A stretch of 64,000 nucleotides of DNA from Bacteroidales bacterium (lineage in GTDB: Bacteria; Bacteroidota; Bacteroidia; Bacteroidales; UBA1715). The DNA is taken from assembly GCA_031286165.1 (NCBI GenBank), contig JAITUU010000035.1, forward strand, positions 1 through 64,000, read 5' to 3'. Made by a program: the position numbers and the translations under genes. Shown in pieces: positions 10,618 through 22,000 of the stretch. Numbering within the stretch: the stretch's first letter is position 1; each line of letters starts with the position of its first letter. The notes beneath the pieces are model-generated. The model made no database searches. It was not told where the DNA came from and saw nothing but the letters and a program-made list of their open reading frames with translations.

Positions 10618-12597
<1,980 letters not shown>

Positions 12598-12647
12598 AAA
12601 TCAATGCACAATGGTTAATGTTTAATTATAAATTAGTATAATACAAG

Positions 12648-12703
12648 CAATTAATCAGTAATAATTAACAAGTAATAATTAACGACTAACAACTAACAAC
12701 AAT
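12648..12703. repeat. Heptad array in the dnaN leader, most units ending TAA
   Basis: CAATTAA TCAGTAA TAATTAA CAAGTAA TAATTAA CGACTAA CAACTAA CAACAAT running into the start codon. Confidence 0.85.
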
Positions 12704-13823
12704 GGAATTTATAGTATCAACTTCGGAACTTTTGAGCCAACTCAATATTGTAAAAACAGTTATCAATTCAAAAAATTCGCTCGCAATTTTAGATAATTTC
12801 TTATTTACCCTCAGTGGCAATGTTCTTAAAATAGCCGCTACGGATTTGGAAACTACGCTCAATACCGAAATAGAATTGAGCAATGCCAATGGTGATGGCG
12901 TGATTGCCATAGAAGCAAAAAGTTTGACCGACTTTTTGAAAGAATTTACCGACCAACCGCTTACTTTCAAAATCAATTTGGAAACCTACCAAATCGACAT
13001 TCTTTCTACCAGCGGAAAATTCAGTATTGTGGGGCAAAGCGGTGAAGAATTTCCAAAATTACCACAGTTGGAAGAAGAATATTCTTCGGTAACGATTGAT
13101 TCCGAAATTTTACAAAAAGGTATCACCGGAACGCTCTTTGCCACTGCCGATGACGATATGCGCCCTGTGATGAATGGAATTTTGGTGGAACTTAGCACCG
13201 ACCATCTGCGTTTTGTGGCTACCGATTCGCACAAACTTGCCCGCTACACACGCTCCGATATTAAATCCGATAAAAATGCTTCGTTTATTTTACCGAAAAA
13301 AACAGCGAATATTTTAAAAACCGTGCTCGCCAAAGACGGCAATTCTATTACAGTGGAATTTGACAGCAAAAACGCATTTTTTAATCTTACCAACTACCGC
13401 ATGGTGTGCCGATTGATAGAAGGAAAATACCCTGCGTATCAAGCCGTGATACCTACAAAAAATACCAATAAATTGGTAGTAGATAGAGCCGATTTTTACA
13501 GCAAATCGAAAATTGTGGCACACTTTGCCAACCCTGCCAACGGTATGATAAAATTGGAAATGGGCGGCAGCAATTTGGTGATTTCGGCACAGGATTTCGA
13601 CCGTTCACTTTCGGGACAAGAGCAACTCAACTGCCAATACGAAGGCGAAGACCTTACCATAGGTTTCAAATCGAAATATTTGCGCGAAATTGTAGAAAAT
13701 CTCAACAGCGTGGAAATGTGTATGCAACTTTCCGATGCCACTCGCGCCGGACTTATTGTGCCTATGGAACAAGAAGACGAAAACGAAGATATTTTAATGC
13801 TCATTATGCCTATGTTGGTGTAA
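12702..13823 (+). CDS. dnaN: DNA polymerase III beta subunit (sliding clamp)
   Basis: Full-length DnaN architecture; MEFIVSTSELLSQL..., FATADDDMRPVMNGILVEL, FVATDSHKLARY, C-term LMLIMPMLV. Confidence 0.96.
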   Translation: MEFIVSTSELLSQLNIVKTVINSKNSLAILDNFLFTLSGNVLKIAATDLETTLNTEIELSNANGDGVIAIEAKSLTDFLKEFTDQPLTFKINLETYQIDILSTSGKFSIVGQSGEEFPKLPQLEEEYSSVTIDSEILQKGITGTLFATADDDMRPVMNGILVELSTDHLRFVATDSHKLARYTRSDIKSDKNASFILPKKTANILKTVLAKDGNSITVEFDSKNAFFNLTNYRMVCRLIEGKYPAYQAVIPTKNTNKLVVDRADFYSKSKIVAHFANPANGMIKLEMGGSNLVISAQDFDRSLSGQEQLNCQYEGEDLTIGFKSKYLREIVENLNSVEMCMQLSDATRAGLIVPMEQEDENEDILMLIMPMLV

Positions 13824-13843
13824 GGAATTAGAAACAAGTTGTT

Positions 13844-13886
13844 AGAAACGAGGAAACAAGGGCAATTATCCTATTTCCTCGTTTCT
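13844..13886 (+). terminator. Terminator hairpin after dnaN
   Basis: Perfect 13-bp stem AGAAACGAGGAAA (13844..13856) / TTTCCTCGTTTCT (13874..13886). Confidence 0.65.
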
Positions 13887-13900
13887 TATTTGTACGCCTC

Positions 13901-13921
13901 GTATCTTGTATCTCGTATCTA
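13901..13921. repeat. Short heptad array GTATCTT GTATCTC GTATCTA
   Basis: Three consecutive 7-mers. Confidence 0.55.
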
Positions 13922-13934
13922 AAAAAATAGTATA

Positions 13935-14702
13935 ATGAAATTAAACCTCTCTCGTCCCTTAGTGTTTTTCGATTTAGAAACTACGGGCATCAACATTGTT
14001 ACCGATAGAATAGTGGAAATTGCTTTGCTCAAAATTATGCCAAACGGCAGCGAGCATAGCCATACCTATCGAGTAAATCCGCAAATGCCTATTCCTAAGC
14101 AAGCATCGGAAATTCACGGCATTTACGATGCCGATGTAGCCGATAAACCCACTTTTGCCGAACTTGCGCAGGAAATTGCTCAACACTTACAGGGCTGCGA
14201 CGTAGCCGGGTATAATTCCAACAAATTCGATATTCCGCTGCTTGCCGAAGAATTTGCGCGTGTTAGTGTAGATTTTGATTGGACAAAAGTGAAAGCAATA
14301 GATGTACACGTACTCTTTTTGAAAAAAGAAGCACGCACGCTTGCTGCTGCATACCAATTTTATTGCAATAAAGATTTACTCAATGCGCACTCTGCCGATG
14401 CCGACACGCTGGCAACCTACGAAGTGCTCAAAGCACAACTCGACCGCTATCCCGATGTGGAAAATTCAGTAAAATTTTTGAGCGAATTTACCGCGCAAAA
14501 TTCCAACGCCGACTTTGCAGGACGCATTATTTTCAACGATAAAAAACAGGAACTGTTTAATTTTGGAAAATACAAAGGGCACATAGTAAGCGAAGTGTTT
14601 CGTAAAGACCCCAACTACTATGCGTGGATGATGCAGGGCGAATTTCATTCAAACACCAAACAGGTAATTACTGCCATTAAATTGCGCGAGTTGGGGAAGT
14701 AG
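13935..14702 (+). CDS. 3'-5' exonuclease, DnaQ/PolIII-epsilon-like
   Basis: VFFDLETTGINIVTDRIVEIALLKI (ExoI), GYNSNKFDIPLL (ExoII), NAHSADADTLATYEV (ExoIII); C-terminal NFGKYKGHIVSEVF..DPNYYAWM domain. Confidence 0.92.
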   Translation: MKLNLSRPLVFFDLETTGINIVTDRIVEIALLKIMPNGSEHSHTYRVNPQMPIPKQASEIHGIYDADVADKPTFAELAQEIAQHLQGCDVAGYNSNKFDIPLLAEEFARVSVDFDWTKVKAIDVHVLFLKKEARTLAAAYQFYCNKDLLNAHSADADTLATYEVLKAQLDRYPDVENSVKFLSEFTAQNSNADFAGRIIFNDKKQELFNFGKYKGHIVSEVFRKDPNYYAWMMQGEFHSNTKQVITAIKLRELGK

Positions 14703-14752
14703 GAAACAGGAGTTAGGAAATAGAGGTACTTACAAGTATGTTTTTCATTTAC

Positions 14753-14788
14753 AGCCTTCACTTATCGGTGAGGGCTTTGTTTTTTGGT
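14753..14788 (+). terminator. Terminator after the exonuclease gene
   Basis: AGCCTTCAC-ttatcg-GTGAGGGCT followed by TTGTTTTTT. Confidence 0.75.
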
Positions 14789-14932
14789 GGGAAGGTTATT
14801 TCTTTATACCAGCACAGAATTTTTTCACACAAGTAATGGTAGTAGTTCGTTGTGTTAAAAAAATAAAACATTCAATAAAAAACGGAGAAGCCGATAGCCG
14901 AAAGTGGAGGCATAATTTAAAACATATATATT

Positions 14933-15031
14933 ATGGCAAAAACCAACACTGCACCAAAACCTGTAAATGCTCCAAGCACAACAGGAAACCCTTCGGGTGG
15001 GGGAAGAGGAAATAACCATCCAAAAAAATAA
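14933..15031 (+). CDS. Small 32-aa basic, Pro/Gly/Asn/Thr-rich protein MAKTNTAPKPVNAPSTTGNPSGGGRGNNHPKK
   Basis: Intact ATG..TAA ORF alone in a 666-bp gap, bracketed by two strong terminators; upstream AGTGGAGG purine stretch; below the supplied ORF cutoff. Confidence 0.5.
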   Translation: MAKTNTAPKPVNAPSTTGNPSGGGRGNNHPKK

Positions 15032-15056
15032 TCCTCTCCACAACTAAATTTTTCAA

Positions 15057-15096
15057 AACTTCTGCAATACGAAATCGTGTTGCGGAAGTTTTTTTA
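15057..15096 (+). terminator. Terminator after the small ORF
   Basis: AACTTCTGCAATAC-gaaatc-GTGTTGCGGAAGTTTTTTT. Confidence 0.85.
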
Positions 15097-15100
15097 TATG

Positions 15101-15268
15101 ATTATCCGTAATAATGAATATCCTTTTGGGGCATTACTGCGAAAGCAGGAACGACAAAGCCCTCTCCGAAGGAAATCTCCGTATAAAAACTTGTATTATT
15201 CCTTTAAGATTCCTGCTTTCGCTGTAATGACGGGTAGTCTTAGATGTTTGTGAAGAATTACGGATAAT
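15101..15268. repeat. MITE/REP-like palindromic element
   Basis: Outer 12-bp perfect inverted repeat ATTATCCGTAAT (15101..15112) / ATTACGGATAAT (15257..15268); inner 20-bp inverted repeat CATTACTGCGAAAGCAGGAA (15132..15151) / TTCCTGCTTTCGCTGTAATG (15210..15229), 19/20. Confidence 0.8.
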
Positions 15269-15322
15269 AAATTTTTGATTGTTCTTCTTTTTGGGGAGAA
15301 GTTCGTGGGGGGCTTTTCCTAA

Positions 15323-15371
15323 AATAATTTACAAATTACAATTAATAATTAACAATTAAAATGTATTTTTG
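15323..15371. repeat. Heptad array ending in a promoter -7 box upstream of gldF
   Basis: aataatt tacaaat tacaatt aataatt aacaatt aaaatgt atttttg. Confidence 0.8.
15364..15371 (+). promoter_or_regulatory. -7 box TATTTTTG for gldF
   Basis: Matches TAnnTTTG, 24 nt before the ATG at 15396; overlaps the TTG start in the ORF track. Confidence 0.55.
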
Positions 15372-15395
15372 CCCCAAAATTCAGAATACAAACAC

Positions 15396-16127
15396 ATGAT
15401 AGCACTGTTTCGCAAAGAAATTGCAAGTTTTTTCAGTAGTTTAATCGGCTATTTGGTAATCAGTATCTTTTTACTTGCTACAGGGCTGGTGTTGTGGGTG
15501 TTCAGCGGTGAAATGAATATTTTGCAATCGGGCTATGCGAGTTTGGAAGGTTTGTTTCTGCTCGCACCGTGGATTTTTCTCTTTCTTGCACCGGCTATTT
15601 CCATGCGTTTTTTTGCCGAAGAGCGCAAATCGGGTACGCTGGAATTGCTCCTCACCATGCCGCTGAGCAATATGTCTATTGTGTTGGCAAAATATTTTGC
15701 TGCGGTGGTTCTTTTGTGTATCGCTCTCATTCCTACAGTATTATATGTGGTAACGGTGTATGCACTTGGTAGCCCTCCGGGAAATTTAGATGTGGGTGCC
15801 ACCATAGGTTCCTACGTGGGTTTGATTTTTTTAGGAGCCATGTATGTAGCCATAAGTATTTGGGTATCATCGCTTACCGATAGTCAAATTATTTCGTTCA
15901 TAGTATCGGCGGCATTGTGTTTTGTGTTTTTTTTGGGTTTCGATTTTGTAGCCGAATTGGTGAACAACGGCACGCTCAAAGCACTGATTTCGTATGTAGG
16001 CATTCGCCAGCACTACGATTCTATCAGTCGTGGCATTATAGACACTCGCGATATAGTATATTTTTTGAGTTTTATAGCATTTTTCCTATATCTCACCTCA
16101 TTATCGCTTTCACGCAAACGAAAATAA
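15396..16127 (+). CDS. gldF: Gliding motility-associated ABC transporter permease GldF
   Basis: MIALFRKEIASFFSSLIGYLVISIFLLATGLVLWVF; ABC-2 permease topology; followed by gldG. ATG start preferred over the upstream TTG. Confidence 0.9.
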   Translation: MIALFRKEIASFFSSLIGYLVISIFLLATGLVLWVFSGEMNILQSGYASLEGLFLLAPWIFLFLAPAISMRFFAEERKSGTLELLLTMPLSNMSIVLAKYFAAVVLLCIALIPTVLYVVTVYALGSPPGNLDVGATIGSYVGLIFLGAMYVAISIWVSSLTDSQIISFIVSAALCFVFFLGFDFVAELVNNGTLKALISYVGIRQHYDSISRGIIDTRDIVYFLSFIAFFLYLTSLSLSRKRK

Positions 16128-16173
16128 GTACAAATATAAATTACGAATTACGAAAAAATACATATAATAGATA

Positions 16174-16270
16174 GATTGCCGCGCTACGCTCGCAATGACG
16201 AAAGAATAATTGTTGCACGCACTAACTCTCACACAACGTTTTTGCGAACGAAGTGAAGCACCGGCGAAAC
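16174..16270. repeat. REP-like imperfect inverted repeat between gldF and gldG
   Basis: GATTGCCGCGCTACGCTCGCAATGACG (16174..16200) versus TTGCGAACGAAGTGAAGCA (16242..16260); arms about 17/24 complementary. Confidence 0.6.
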
Positions 16271-16300
16271 CCTCACCAAAGGTAATCCGGAAACAACTAA

Positions 16301-16331
16301 TTTTCAACTCTCAACTCTCAATTCTCAACTA
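16301..16331. repeat. Heptad array TCAACTC TCAACTC TCAATTC TCAACTA upstream of gldG
   Basis: Consecutive 7-mers. Confidence 0.75.
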
Positions 16332-16336
16332 AATAA

Positions 16337-18049
16337 ATGAAACAAGGTAGATTTTTACGTTCAATAGGTATTATTATTGTGGCAATAGTTGCAATCAACG
16401 CGCTGAGTTCGGTGCTGTATGAACGTTTTGACCTTACGCAGGATAACCGTTACACGCTTTCGCCCACGAGTAAAGAAATTTTGCGCAATTTGAACGATAC
16501 CATTCGTTTTTCGGTGTATTTGCAAGGCGATTTGCCGGTGGCTTACAGCCGTATGCGCCGCGAAATAAGCGATATGTTGCACGAATTTCAGCGACTTGGT
16601 GCTTCGCGCATTGAAATACTGTTTTTAGACCCTGTGGCGCAGGCAAAAAACGACAAAGAGCGTCAGGAAATCTACCGCCGCATGGTAGAAAATTACGGAC
16701 TGATGCCCACGCCTATTTCGCGCGAAAACAGCGAAGGGAAAATAGAACAACAACTGATATTTCCCAGCATGATAGTTTCCACACCGCAGCGATTTGTGCC
16801 GGTAAATTTACTCGCCTCTGCCACCGGTGCCACTCTCGAAGAGCAAATTCATGTTGCTATGCAACAGTTTGAATATCAAGTAATAAAAAGCATAAAACAA
16901 CTCACTGCCACCGAACGAAAAACGGTAGCATTTATAACCAATCACGGTGAATATCCGCTGCAATATGTGTATGATTTCACCATGTCGCTGCGCGAAAGTT
17001 ACAATGTGGAGCGCATAACTACTCGTCAGTTGTGGGATTCCATAGATAAATATACGGCGGTAGTATGTGCACAGCCTATTACGGCATTTTCTGATTCGAG
17101 TAAATTTATTTTAGACCAATACGTAATGCAGGGCGGTTCGGTGCTTTTTGCCGCCGATAATATAGACCTCAATGCCGATACACTGCAACGAGTTGCCAAT
17201 GTGGAAGTTACTGCGCGAGATTTGAATGTGAGCGAAGTACTGTTCAATTGGGGTGCACGTATCAATCCTGCCATTTTGATAGACCGCCAGAGTGCCACCA
17301 TTCCGCTCAATGTGAATCCTCCGGGCATGGCTGCTCGCTACGAGGCGGTGCCGTGGTGGTATTATCCCTTACTGCGACCTACGCAGGCGGGGCATAGCAT
17401 TACCAACAATATAGATGTGGTGAAAGCGGAATTTGCCAGCAATGTGGATACGGTGGAAGGAAACGGTTACATTCGCAAAACGGTGTTGCTCGAATCTTCT
17501 TCGCGAGCGCGCTTGATAGGACTTCCCAATACCATTGGCTTCGGAATTTTGAATATTTCGCCAACGGACGAATTTTTCAATCGCTACAATGTGCCGGTGG
17601 CAGTGCTTTTGGAAGGGCAAATTACTTCGCTCTATGCCAACCGCCAAGCACCCTTTGCGCTCCAACAAAGAACACTGCGAAAATCTGCCGACAGCCTTAA
17701 AATTATAGTAATGGGCGATGCAAATATTCTGAAAAACGAAGTAAATCCTACATCGGGGCAGCCCATGCCGCTGTATTATTATAAATATGCAGCCATCGAC
17801 AAACGCCAATACTTTGGCAACAAAGAATTTTTGCTCAATGCTATGGATTATTTGTGTGGAGAATACGATTTGCTCACCATTCGTTCGCGAGAATTTAAAA
17901 TACGACTGCTCAATAAAAACCGCATAAAAAGCGAACTTGTGTATTGGAAACTCTTCAATATTCTGCTGCCGATTTTGCTTGTAATAGCCGGTGGAGTAGT
18001 GGTGTATGTGGCACGAACTCGTAAATTTGCAAAAAAATATGTTGGCTAA
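16337..18049 (+). CDS. gldG: Gliding motility-associated ABC transporter substrate-binding protein GldG
   Basis: Single N-terminal [43 protein letters not shown]-terminal TM. Confidence 0.92.
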   Translation: MKQGRFLRSIGIIIVAIVAINALSSVLYERFDLTQDNRYTLSPTSKEILRNLNDTIRFSVYLQGDLPVAYSRMRREISDMLHEFQRLGASRIEILFLDPVAQAKNDKERQEIYRRMVENYGLMPTPISRENSEGKIEQQLIFPSMIVSTPQRFVPVNLLASATGATLEEQIHVAMQQFEYQVIKSIKQLTATERKTVAFITNHGEYPLQYVYDFTMSLRESYNVERITTRQLWDSIDKYTAVVCAQPITAFSDSSKFILDQYVMQGGSVLFAADNIDLNADTLQRVANVEVTARDLNVSEVLFNWGARINPAILIDRQSATIPLNVNPPGMAARYEAVPWWYYPLLRPTQAGHSITNNIDVVKAEFASNVDTVEGNGYIRKTVLLESSSRARLIGLPNTIGFGILNISPTDEFFNRYNVPVAVLLEGQITSLYANRQAPFALQQRTLRKSADSLKIIVMGDANILKNEVNPTSGQPMPLYYYKYAAIDKRQYFGNKEFLLNAMDYLCGEYDLLTIRSREFKIRLLNKNRIKSELVYWKLFNILLPILLVIAGGVVVYVARTRKFAKKYVG

Positions 18050-18791
18050 ACGAATTATTCCCTGCTTAGATATAAAAGACGGCAGAACCGTAAAAGGAAT
18101 CAACTTTGAAGCACTGCGCGATGCCGGCGACCCGGTGGAACTCGGCGCACTCTACGCTGCGCAAGGAGCCGATGAATTGACGTTTCTCGACATTACCGCT
18201 ACGCTCGAAAAACGTGATACCTTTGTGGAATTGGTAAAAAAAATAGCCCAACATATAGATATTCCCTTTACCGTAGGCGGCGGTATAAAATCGGTGGGCG
18301 AAGTTGCCGCGCTGCTTGCTGCCGGTGCCGATAAAATTACCGTTAATTCCGCTGCGGTGTATAACCCTAAATTAGTTACCGAATTGGCAAAAGAATTTGG
18401 CTCGCAGTGCGTGGTGGTGGCAATAGATACCAAACTCTACGACAACGAAAGCCGTGTGCACACGCACGGCGGCAAAAAGCCAACCGATATAGGCACCATA
18501 GCATGGGCGCAGGAAGTGTATAACTTGGGTGCCGGCGAAATTTTACTTACTTCGATGGACCACGATGGCGTAAAAAACGGCTTTGCTTGCAATATTACCC
18601 GCACCATTTCGGAATTGGTGAATATTCCCGTAATAGCAAGTGGCGGAGCGGGGAATATGGCGCATTTCAAAGAAGTATTTGAACAAGGAAAAGCCGATGC
18701 CGCCCTCGCTGCCAGCATTTTCCACTTCAAAGAAATTGCAATTCCCGAACTCAAACACTATTTGCACTCCGAGCATATTGCTGTGCGCTAA
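18039..18791 (+). CDS. hisF: Imidazole glycerol phosphate synthase subunit HisF
   Basis: [63 protein letters not shown]. Confidence 0.96.
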   Translation: MLAKRIIPCLDIKDGRTVKGINFEALRDAGDPVELGALYAAQGADELTFLDITATLEKRDTFVELVKKIAQHIDIPFTVGGGIKSVGEVAALLAAGADKITVNSAAVYNPKLVTELAKEFGSQCVVVAIDTKLYDNESRVHTHGGKKPTDIGTIAWAQEVYNLGAGEILLTSMDHDGVKNGFACNITRTISELVNIPVIASGGAGNMAHFKEVFEQGKADAALAASIFHFKEIAIPELKHYLHSEHIAVR

Positions 18792-18944
18792 GAGCCTTCC
18801 CTATACGGGGCTACAATGCAATAAAATACGGCTTAATGACGAAAAGTGTAGTTTTGTCAGTATTTTTGTTGAGGTATAAACTGTAATTGTTTTGAAACGT
18901 GACATCTACAAATACATATCCACCGGTACACCTTAATTAACGTA

Positions 18945-18963
18945 TGCAAAAATTATTTTTGCA
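18945..18963. promoter_or_regulatory. Perfect palindrome TGCAAAAATTATTTTTGCA upstream of nifJ (candidate operator)
   Basis: 9-bp arms with 1-nt centre, about 30 nt upstream of a TACTTTCG -7-like box (18993..19000). Confidence 0.5.
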
Positions 18964-19043
18964 GAGCACCGTGCAATTTGAAAATAATTTTGTACTTTCG
19001 CCACTCAAATTGTAATGTAAAAATTTTATAAAAAAGTATAAGT

Positions 19044-22000
19044 ATGGCAGATAACAAGAAGTTTATTACCTGCGATGGTAATCAAGCGGCGGCGCATATA
19101 GCCTATATGTTTAGCGAAGTTGCGGCAATTTATCCTATTACGCCGTCATCAACTATGGCAGAATATGTAGATGAATGGGCGGCGAAAGGGCGAAAAAATA
19201 TTTTCGGCGAAACGGTGAAAGTAGAAGAAATGCAATCGGAAGCGGGCGCGGCAGGTGCTATGCACGGTGCGTTGCAAGCCGGTACGCTGGCAAATACCTT
19301 CACCGCATCGCAAGGTTTGTTGCTTATGATACCGAATATGTACAAAGTTGCAGGAGAATTACTTCCGGGCGTGTATCATGTATCGGCTCGTGCGTTGGCA
19401 TCGCACGCACTTTCTATTTTTGGCGACCATCAAGACGTTATGGCTGTTCGTCAAACGGGCTGTGCCATGTTTGCCACCGGTTCGGTGCAAGAAGTAATGG
19501 ATTTGGCTGCGGTGGCGCACTTAACTGCTATAAAATCGCGAGTACCTTTTGTTCATTTTTTTGATGGTTTTAGAACTTCACACGAAATTCAAAAAATCAA
19601 TCTTTTAGAACAAGATGATATAGCGCACTTACTCGATAAAGATGCTCTGAAAGCCTTTCGCCAACGTGCCTTGAACCCCGAAAGCCCTGTGGCTCGCGGT
19701 ATGGCGCAAAATGGCGATATTTATTTCCAAGCACGCGAGGCGTGTAATCCGTACTACAACAATGTAGCCGATGTAGTGGAACAGTATATTAACGAAATCA
19801 ATAAAATTACCGGTCGCAGTTACGGACTTTTCGATTATTACGGTGCGCAAGATGCTGAGCGCGTGATAATTGCAATGGGGTCTGTTACCGAAGCCGCTCG
19901 CGAGGCGATAGATGTATTGGTGGCAAAAGGCGAGAAAGTTGGTTTGGTAGCGGTGCATTTGTATCGCCCATTCTCAGCGAAACATTTCTTGGCAGCAGTG
20001 CCAAAAACTGCAAAACGCATAGCCGTGCTCGACCGCACCAAAGAACCGGGAGCAACCGGCGAACCGCTGTATTTGGACGTAAAAGATACTTTCTACGGAA
20101 AAGAAAACGCGCCTATTATAGTAGGAGGTCGCTACGGACTTTCGTCAAAAGATACTACGCCTGCGCAAATAGTAGCCGTGTATGAAAATTTGGCATTGCC
20201 CGAACCCAAAAACGGTTTCACCATAGGCATTGTAGATGATGTAACATTCACATCGCTGCCGCAAAAAGAAGAACTTACGCTGGAAAATGCGCCATACGAG
20301 GCAAAATTCTATGGCTTGGGTGCCGATGGAACGGTGGGTGCAAATAAAAACTCAATCAAAATTATTGGCGACAATACCGATAAATATTGTCAGGCATATT
20401 TTGCCTACGACAGTAAAAAATCGGGTGGCTTTACCTGTTCGCACTTGCGATTTGGCGACCACCCTATTCGTTCCACTTATTTAGTGAATACTCCGAACTT
20501 TGTAGCCTGTCACGTGCCGGCATATTTGCACTTGTACGATGTTACCAAAGGTTTGAAAAAGAACGGAACTTTTCTTTTGAACTCAGTGTGGGACGCTGAA
20601 ACTACCAAGAAAAATTTACCGAACCGCGTGAAAAAATATTTGGCACAAAACAATATTGCCATGTATATTATCAATGCAACCAATATTGCGCAAGAAATTG
20701 GTTTGGGCAATCGCACCAACACTATTTTGCAATCGGCATTTTTCAAAATTACCGGTGTAATTCCTTACGATTTGGCGGTGGAGCAAATGAAAAAATTCAT
20801 TGTGAAATCCTACGGAAATAAAGGTGAAAATATTGTGAATATGAACTATGCCGCAGTAGATAGAGGCGGCGATGTGGTGAAAATAGATATTCCCGCAGAA
20901 TGGGCACAAATTACTCTTGACGGAGAAGAAGGAAACGACAGCGCACCGGCATTTGTGAAAAACATAGTGCGCCCTGTGAATGCACAAGCAGGCGATGATT
21001 TACCTGTTTCGGCATTTAAAGGTCGCGAAGACGGAACGTGGGAGCAAGGAACATCGAAATTTGAAAAACGCGGTGTGGCGGCAAATGTGCCGGTGTGGAT
21101 TCCCGAAAATTGTATTCAGTGTAACCAATGTGCTTACGTGTGTCCTCACGCAGCCATTCGTCCTTTTGTGCTCGATGATGCCGAAAAAGCGAAAGCACCG
21201 GCAGACTATACCACGCTCGATGTGAAAGCACCGGCGCAAATGAAAGGAATGCACTTCCGCATACAAGTAGATGTGCTCGACTGTATGGGTTGCGGCAACT
21301 GCCCCGATGTGTGTCCCGGCAATAAAGGCGAAAAAGCACTGAAACTTGTGCCGATTGGCGAACAAATGGAAAATCAAGCAAATTGGGATTTCAGCGTGGC
21401 AAACGTAAGTTCAAAACAACACTTGGTAGATATTCAAGCAAATGTGAAAAATTCACAGTTTGCAACGCCATTGTTCGAGTTCTCAGGCGCGTGTTCAGGT
21501 TGTGGTGAAACACCATACGTAAAATTGATTTCACAACTGTTCGGCGAACGCCAAATGATAGCAAACGCCACCGGTTGTACTTCAATTTATTCAGGTTCGG
21601 CACCTTCTACGCCTTACACGCAAAATGCAAAAGGCTGTGGACCGGCTTGGGCAAATTCACTTTTTGAAGACAATGCCGAATACGGACTTGGTATGGCAAT
21701 AGCCACCGAAAAAATGCGCGATAGAGTAGAACGCCTCATGACCGAAGGAATTGCGTGCTCGTGTTGCTCAGCCGAAATGAAAGATTTGTTTGCAGAGTGG
21801 ATAGATAATCGTAAATCGGCAGAAAAAACTGCGGAAATTACTGCGAAACTCGTGCCAATGATAGAACAATGCGATTGCGATATTTGCAAACAGTTGGTGG
21901 AATTGAAACAGTATTTTATCAAAAAATCGCAATGGATTATTGGTGGCGATGGCTGGGCGTATGATATTGGCTACGGCGGTTTAGACCACGTGCTTGCATC

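Noticed and set aside
15369-15395. TTG start for gldF as in the ORF track
   Set aside because: It lies in the -7 box; ATG at 15396 gives the canonical GldF N-terminus.
17369-18103. 244-aa antisense ORF opposite gldG/hisF
   Set aside because: Spans two well-supported genes on the other strand; no recognisable domain.
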